Shown here piece by piece: positions 57,521-64,000 of a DNA stretch of 64,000 bases (position 1 is its first letter; each line of letters starts with the position of its first letter). The notes beneath the pieces are model-generated. The model worked only from the letters and a program-made list of their open reading frames with translations. It was not told the DNA's origin and made no database searches. Source of the stretch: Gnetum montanum (taxonomy: Eukaryota; Streptophyta; Gnetopsida; Gnetales; Gnetaceae); NCBI GenBank assembly GCA_015680685.1, contig MNCI01016285.1, positions 1 to 64,000 on the forward strand, read 5' to 3'. A program made the position numbers and the translations under genes.

Positions 57521-57830
57521 AATCATAGTTCCATTTGATATCCAACATGATGCTTAAGAAATCTTCTTTGTTCTCAATGATCCTAAGTATGAAGCAGATT
57601 GCTTGGTGTTTAGAAAAGAAAACATCAAAATACATCTTGTGATGGGTGCCATATGCTTACTTTCCATCAACATCATGATACAAGTTGGAGACAACATGGC
57701 CTTACTAATGGTGCACATGGATGATGGATTAGGATCCAATGTCATTTCATGGTTCATCATTGAGTGTCTTAGTTTGGAGAAATAGGTCATGTATTTGAAT
57801 TACAATTCCTCTTTAATTTTATGTAGTGGA
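57387..57830 (+). pseudogene. Decayed coding remnant, family unknown
   Basis: One frame, with two stops, reads AFFQIVAIMMLEETIPFFFD, LPLEELLILIIVPFDIQHDA, IFFVLNDPKYEADCLVFRKE and LLSINIMIQVGDNMALLMVH. The composition is protein-like and the phase is kept across the repeat, but I do not recognise the family. It may be a retrotransposon polyprotein part. Confidence 0.35.
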
Positions 57831-59110
57831 GTTAGAGTAAACATCATAGGAGCAATTAAGTTACCTTTTTTTAGTAGAGAGTTGCATCACATTTGAAGTA
57901 ATATTTACCATTATTAGAGACTCCTTTGGAATAAATGCTATCCTAAGAAGGCCTTGGTTAGCTTATCACCATGCTTTCTTCTCTCCTTTGCCCCAATAGA
58001 TCCATTTTCCATGTAGGGATAAGGAGGTAGTCATTCAGGCAAACCCCAAAATCCACATCATATCATAACTAGATATCGTATATGAGACTAGTCTAGGATC
58101 CTACCCTATATTAATTGGGAAAACATTTACCAAACACCAAAAGGAAGAACTAGAGGCTACTATTCCATCATCATTGAACACCTCTCAGTTCATAGATCCA
58201 AGATTTGGTAAGTTAGAAATTGTTGAGTCTGTTAAAATAGTCAAATGTTCTACTCATTTGTAGGCTAGAAAAGCCATAGCCAAGACATAGCCTTATAGTC
58301 TCCTATTTCTTGTTGTGTATGCTTTTTAAATTTATTGTTTTACTTAGTTTCTTATGCTACTTAGTTTTCTTTGTGTTTTTTTTTTAATTTGCATTTTTAG
58401 CATCATATACGGCTTTTCCAGCTTAAACATATTTTCTATTTTTAAATGTGATCATTAATTTTATGATGTTTTTATGTTTTTTATTTTTATTTATTTTATG
58501 ATGCTTTTATGTTTTTTATTTTTATTTGCATCACATGCTTTTTCATTTTCACACTAGAAAAATCGCAAAACCCATAAATATAGAAAACTTATAAACATTG
58601 AAAAAATTAAAAAAAAATTGATAAAAATAGAAAACTTCAAAACTATAAAAATTAAAAATATTAAAGTCATAAAGAATAAAAGTCCATGTACCATAGTACC
58701 TTGTACTATATCTAATAGTCCATACAATATTCACCAAAAGTATATTTCATTTGACATCCATTAATAAAAACATGAAATATCAAAACATGTTATCCTAGTT
58801 TCTACCATGTCCATTATCATGAGCCCTATCTTTGGTAGGAAAAATTTTTCCTACCACTTTCTATGCTTCTATCATGAGCCTTTGCACCTACAAAAATAAA
58901 ACAAAAAATAAATATGTTAAAAATATAAAAGCCATAAAGATACTAACATTAGAAATATCAAGACTAACTATCAACACAAATAAAGATAGAGATAAAAATA
59001 AACTAGCTTTTCTTGCATATAGATGTGAAACTAGGATAGGCTTCATCCTTTTCCCCTCCTATGATTGTGCCTAACTCAGAAGCCTTATAACCAAAAACAA
59101 TAATAAACTG
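57831..59110. other. AT-rich DNA, low complexity
   Basis: A/T tracts at 58370-58700 with repeated TTTTATGATG units. A perfect 22-bp palindrome lies at 58834-58855 and is flanked by direct copies of ATCATGAGCC. No gene is supported. Confidence 0.5.
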
Positions 59111-59839
59111 TTAAATGATTTCTTTAGGTGAGAGAAATGGGTAGTTTAGATTCTCTATTAGCATTTCTAGGATATCAAGGATTGTGGAATCATCAATGGT
59201 AGGCTCTCTTTCTACCTTACTCTCTTCCCTGCTGTGAGGAACCTCCATCGCTTTCTTCTCTCTCTTCCCATGCATGCATCTCTCATATGTTTCCAATCCA
59301 TCATTGACACTCATTTTGTTGATGAACATGTCTCTTATTTTTCAAGTCACCCTTTCTTCTCTAAGTTGTTGTGTAATGAGTAAGCTTCACTTTTTGTACA
59401 TTGGCTTATTCCTCTATGTTACTTAACCTAATTTTCCCATGTAGAAAAAATATCCCTTAATATGTTCAAAGCTTCTATGGTTGATGTCTTGCATTGCTGT
59501 TTGATGTGGGCAGCTATCATGGCATCCAAAGAATCCCTCAATCACCAATAGGAAGAAGCCTTGGGATATTATACCATCGTGCTTCCATGAAGATCTACCT
59601 CTAAGTTTGCTGCTTCCTCCTTTAAGTCCTTAACCTTGGATATCAATTTTTCTTTCCTTGTAGATAGCTTTGTGGTAAGGTCCATCACTGTGGGAGACTG
59701 CCTCATTGTAAGTGAAGCCATCTTCATACTATATTGCATAATGACATTCATCCTTTTTTTCACTTCAAGATCATCATGTAGGAGAGACTTCAAGTTTGAG
59801 TCCATGATGGATACCTTACCTCGATTTGCTAGGATTTAA
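59111..59839 (-). pseudogene. Coiled-coil ORF relic, unknown family
   Basis: The minus strand reads LKSLLHDDLEVKKRMNVIMQ, LTTKLSTRKEKLISKVKDLK and EEAANLEVDLHGS (59805-59569), clear heptad-type Leu/Lys/Glu spacing. After stops, a charged stretch (59329-59111) follows. A loose resemblance to the coiled-coil middle of the E1 extra ORF is possible but not demonstrated. Confidence 0.3.
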
Positions 59840-60330
59840 ACATTTGTAAAATACTCATCCATTATATTCCTTACTAACCATCACAGTTAGCAGTTCCCAA
59901 GTTATCATTTTAAATAAAAAGCAAAAAATGAGACAATGATAAACATAAATATAATTCAACTTATTATTGCTTGAGATGATCCTTATTTTCTCACTAATTC
60001 CATCAATCATGCTTATGACTAACTCTTTTTTGTCCACATAATGAAGCATCTAGTGATAATTTATATGTCAATTGTATGTACTGGATCTGGGAAGTGTTTC
60101 ATATATTTTGTGTTTATAGTTTAGCATGTTTAGTAGAGGTTCTTTGCCTTCTAAGATGTACCCTTGTTTCCTGATCATACTTTGAGATTGTATGCATAAT
60201 TCCAAGCTTTTTAGAATGATTTTAGCTTCATTCAGATGTCCTAGGATTCTTTCGACATGCTTCCTTGAGTTTCAGCTTACACCAAGAATTCAAGTCACAA
60301 AGTGTGATTTTGAGAGGAAGGGGGTGTGTT
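59840..60330. other. Spacer before E4
   Basis: Nothing recognised apart from AT-rich sequence; the left end of the E4 LTR lies somewhere near its right side. Confidence 0.35.
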
Positions 60331-61269
60331 AATTATCTTGTGTCAGCATACCCATTGTGTTAGTGTAATGGTGCTGATGCACCCCCTGCCAAGGTTGGTT
60401 TATCTAGCTTTGCCTTGTGTGCATTTGGGGTTAGTTTGGGTTATGTTGATGAGCCTTCATTGATGCCTAGGCATGAATGAACCTCCTCCATTTCTACATA
60501 AAACAGTAAACACTTGGGATGAGGTCTCACACTGAACAAATTCATTTTAGCATTTTTATTTGGCTTTTGGCATTTGGTTTTCTGTGAAGAGCTTTTCCTC
60601 CCTTGGGTAAGTTGATTTCCTTTCTTGTCTTGTGTGTGTTTTGAGTCATCACTTTTACAAATGTGGCTAGACTCTATTAGAGTGCTACCTTGCTTACATA
60701 GGCCAGAACCATTTGGTCAAGTTAGAGTCTAGTGTTTGCATGGTAAATAAAGCTTATGGTTTTTCCTTATTCTACTGTTGATTCCTTAAACACTAAAACA
60801 CTAAAAAAATATTAAACATTAAACACGCTAAAAATATTTATTTAATTTCCATTTTTTAAGCTATGATGATTCACCCTTATCCAAGAAGATTATAACTATA
60901 CATTATGGTGTTGAGCTATTGAGGTTGTAACTAAGAGTCATTTTTGTTGCATTTAGACTATAATGTTACAGTAGTCCCCAAGAGGGATTGCAATGCCTAT
61001 GTGTTTATCATTGTTTTGTTTCTTATAATTCTAAAATCCATAAAAATTATTAAACATAAAATTAGAAATATTCTCTTATGTCTCACCATGGTAACACTGG
61101 TTTCTAGTTATGTTATATTTATTATAATATCTTTTATATTTCTTGAAGGCAAGGATATAGACAAGTGTTTTTGGAAATCCACTCAACATCATCTTTGAAT
61201 CTTAGGTCTATATCACATTGCAATTTGCATGATAATCCCACTAGTTAAGAATCAATGAGACCTCTATCA
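60330..61269 (+). repeat. 5' LTR of E4 (left end uncertain)
   Basis: The right end is fixed by GAGACCTCTATCA followed by a decayed primer-binding site, matching the ACCTCGCCACTCATCA plus PBS arrangement of E1-E3. The interior has the R-like stretch TAGAGTGCTACC and GGTAAATAAAGCTT, parallel to the CGAGCACTGATG and CAATAAAGA of E1. The left boundary could not be determined. Confidence 0.55.
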
Positions 61270-61288
61270 TTGGTGTTGTTGTTGGAAA
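61270..61288 (+). promoter_or_regulatory. Primer-binding site of E4
   Basis: TTGGTGTTGTTGTTGGAAA matches TTGGTGCCATTGTTGGGAA of E3 with C-to-T and G-to-A type changes. Confidence 0.65.
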
Positions 61289-61387
61289 AGACATTGGTAA
61301 ATTACTTAGAAATATGTGTACACTCTTGATTTTAACATTTATTTAATCCAATTGTGTTTTTCTTAGTATTGAGCATAAATTTCAAAC

Positions 61388-63560
61388 ATGAACAAGATGG
61401 CGGATAATGCTAAGAGTTCACTAAAAATTACAAAAAATGTACTGAAACAAAAGAAGGCTTATGTGATTTTTGAACATTTAAATGATTTGACCCTACCACC
61501 AATTATCTTGACCTATCATCAAGACAAGCAGGGGAGGTAGCCTGATGCTCATGGATAATTCTTAAAGGAACCAACCATGGCTACAACAGGAGATCTTATA
61601 TAGGCCATGATCAATATTGGGCTGTAAGAATTTCATGCATTTTATGTGGCTTCAAAGCCAGACTTCAACAACTATGAGCCCTAATCATGATAAAATATAT
61701 GAGACTAAATGGTAGAAGAGGAGGTCTATTATGGCATATCATCTAACCACTTAGATGAGGAGTGGGATGAAAAAGTAGATATCAAAGATAAAGGACCAAT
61801 TCATCATGATGGTTCATAATTAGAAACCATCAATCAAAATGTACCTAGAACCCATGAGAATGATCTCCTCCCTAGTTTTCAACATCTTTACATATTGAGA
61901 CCATTTGATGATGATGATTCTCTCTTATTTGATTAAGGTAATTATCATGAGCCCAACAAAGCTATCTACATTTCATGGGAGCATGTTCATGATAGTAGGA
62001 TTAAATGAATGAACATGGCTGATGTTCCAATATACAAGGGTTATATCATTGATGATTCCGAACTTCACGTGCAAGCATTTGATAATGTTTGCTATTTGCA
62101 AGGGATTATTAGTAATTGATAGAAGTTGCATTTGTTTCCTCACACCTTCATCTAGTAAACCAAAACTTGATCTAAATGCTTGCCATATAAGTTATTCAAG
62201 AATTAATAGACATGGTTAAACTTTTCTACCTCAAATTCCAAATCTATGCTTGCATTTACAACATTCAGAAGGAGATGGCTAGATCGAGGCAAGGATCCTG
62301 TGAATCACTAGACATTTCTATAGAGAGATAGTTCAAAAAAACCCATTATTATCCAAACTATTGCATAAGTTAAAGAGAGTGGCTAATGTAGATCATGGAA
62401 GGCCTACGGTAGATAATAAGGAAGTGAGTGAATATGTATGCAATGGGCTAGATACACAAAAAAGTGTTGCTTGACATCATAGTTAGCATGGTAGATGAAT
62501 GATGGAAACGACAAACATCTATGGAGTACAACCATGATTCCACATGTAGAAAGGAGATCAAAATAATTGAAGATATAGGTAAAACTCATATTACTATTGA
62601 GATGTTGGTGCATGATTAAGTCAAAATCCACAAGGACTTGATAGATTTAGCCCACTGAGTATACCAAGTTTGGGATACAATGGATTAGAAGATTATTGTT
62701 ATCCTTAAGGACATCAAGGGTAGAGTGGTTAAAGCTACAAAAAAAGTGGTTATGCCACATAGACACAAAAAGAAGTACAAAGGAAAGGGTAAGGGAAAGC
62801 TCTCTTTCTTCAAGAGTTCAAGGAAATATTTAGATGAATGTTCCTCATCCTCTAGTAATGAGGATATGTGCAAGTATTGTGAAGATCCTTATGACTCCCA
62901 GTGCTACCTAGTCATAAACCACATGATTGGTGAAATGGGATGAGTTGGGATGCCCTTGAATCTTAGGCTTTTCAAGAAGTAAATAAGGAGAACTTCCTAC
63001 TTTGGCCACATGTACTATCTTGGAGGTGTGTACCCACAAACCATATAGTAGTATGCACAATGGCAAACTCCAAATCCTTGGGATGTTGCTTCATAGAATT
63101 TTCCAACTCTGATGTAACAATAGATGGCGTTTTCTCAAAAATCATACTCTTAAGATGTCAACATAGTTACTTATCCATTTCTAAAAATAACACCTCAGTT
63201 GTACCTATTTGCATTGATCAATTTTGCATTCCATTCCTCATCAATAAGAATAACTTCTATTACTTGATCTCATGTAAGGTGGAATACCTAGTCAACCATA
63301 GCGAAGACAAAGCAAATTATGTGATGTTATCCACTATGTAGATCCAACTTCCATGTATGGGCTAGTAAATATTACAAAAATTTTGTTGCTATGGTTGTAG
63401 AGGAAAATTTGAGGTCCCATGGCAAGAAATGTTTTAACTGTAGATGTGAAGGTTATGGGATTGCATTCACTCCATCCTCTTCATCTTGTAAAGAGGACAA
63501 TACTTCAAGGAGAATACAAGTCTACATCAAAAAGGTCTTAAGATAATTTCTAAAATGCTA
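61388..63560 (+). pseudogene. E4 gag
   Basis: From the ATG at 61388 (MNKMADNAKSSLKITKNVLK) the frame holds to about 62220 with many stops. NMADVPIYKGYIIDDSELHV and QAFDNVCYLQG (62012-62100) match DMNNIPRFKG and HLQAFHDACTLQN in E1 gag; KLHLFPHTF corresponds to KLKLFPCTL. At about 62820-62930 a Ser-rich stretch and CKYCEDPYDSQC occur, and at about 63430 KCFNCRCEGYG resembles a zinc knuckle that has lost its His. The gag is not functional. Confidence 0.72.
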
Positions 63561-63849
63561 TTAGAACAAAACATCCACTTTAGGGAAGAGTTCTTTAACT
63601 GCATTTGGTAAGTCAAATATGAAGATACTCGATGGTAGTAGTGTCATGACTATTACTATGTCTAAGATAGCCACACAAGAAGTAAATAAGGTCATCTACT
63701 TGAAAAGAAGATAGATCGTCATAGTCCCATGGTAAAAATTCAAATCAGTAAACAAGGTTATTATTTAGGTATTTGTAACTTTCATTCAAGATTCAATATC
63801 ATTTCATTGTAATAATACCTTGATTAGAGGCTTTTCTCTCTCAAGAGTA

Positions 63850-64000
63850 TGAATATCAAGTTGGAGCTAGTAGACCAATCCTGCACACATCCTGTGGAAT
63901 AGGTTAATGATGGGATGACAAGTTTGGTAGGATGGCCATACCTAGCAAAATTCTTGGTGATCGAACTAGAGAACAAGATGGGAGACAACTTTCCTATCAT
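63850..64000 (+). pseudogene. E4 protease, start only
   Basis: MNIKLELVDQSCTHPVE, then SLVGWPYLAKFLVIELEN and GDNFPII match RLKLTDQSITVPLG, CSYPTDFLLICVEN and GNFPII of E1 and the same region of E2 and E3. The active-site part lies just upstream and was not recognised. The window ends inside the domain. Confidence 0.75.

Larger units (their letters stand above)
61270..64000 (+). mobile_element. Element E4, diverged relative of E1, cut by window end
   Basis: Primer site, gag relic and the start of protease run in the order of E1. The distance from primer site to protease (about 2.6 kb) is close to that in E1 (about 2.7 kb). RT and later parts should lie beyond 64000. Confidence 0.75.

Overview
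The window reads as repeat-dense nuclear DNA of a seed plant with a large genome. The evidence is AT-rich sequence, heavily decayed Ty3/gypsy elements carrying a tRNA-Asp-type primer-binding site, a plant L1-type LINE, a relic of a plant HAK/KUP potassium transporter and one plant B3-domain gene. Low gene density and old, nested retrotransposons fit a gymnosperm-like genome; this is an inference and I cannot name the species. There are three assembly gaps: 13522-14156, and single Ns at 3983 and 34269.

Layout. 1-12.1 kb holds old fragments: an unnamed repeat whose second copy lies at 44.4-47.3 kb, two host-gene relics on the minus strand (a small secreted protein and a HAK/KUP transporter), two minisatellites, a minus-strand Tat/Ogre-like gag-protease relic (6.0-9.8 kb) and a minus-strand LINE ORF1 plus endonuclease relic (10.3-12.0 kb). 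At 12.67-13.13 kb is the only clean host gene I can support, a 150-residue B3 DNA-binding protein.

13.5-43.2 kb is a stack of nested Ty3/gypsy (Athila/Tat-related) elements of one family. E3 (minus strand, about 43215 down to 14157) is the outermost host. E1 (plus strand, 14511-34477) inserted into E3 and made a CATGG target duplication. E2 (minus strand, 15403-22225) inserted into the 5' LTR of E1 and made a ggtac/agtac duplication. A separate LTR-like insert with 191-bp tandem repeats (about 35526-37228) lies inside E3 pol. E1 has gag, protease, RT, RNase H and integrase essentially in order, then 2 kb of non-coding DNA, then a long extra sense ORF (30670-33506) of unknown role. E2 has lost all of pol and keeps only gag-protease. 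In E1 pol there are 17 in-frame stops and no frameshift over 2.8 kb; all can be read as C-to-T or G-to-A transitions, the mark of methylated, silenced DNA.

43.2-64 kb: a Tat-like RT relic, the second copy of the first repeat interrupted by a solo LTR, about 6 kb of mostly unique sequence with a TIR element and small tandem duplications, a second solo LTR with a perfect CCTTC duplication, poorly recognisable coding relics, and a fourth, more diverged family member (E4, plus strand) whose LTR end, primer site, gag and start of protease run off the right edge.

No tRNA, rRNA or CRISPR array was recognised. No caulimovirus-type sequence was recognised. The strongest leads for something new are the E1 post-pol ORF with an LTR-promoter-like block upstream of it, stops shared between E1 and E3, and the pol-less E2 lineage.
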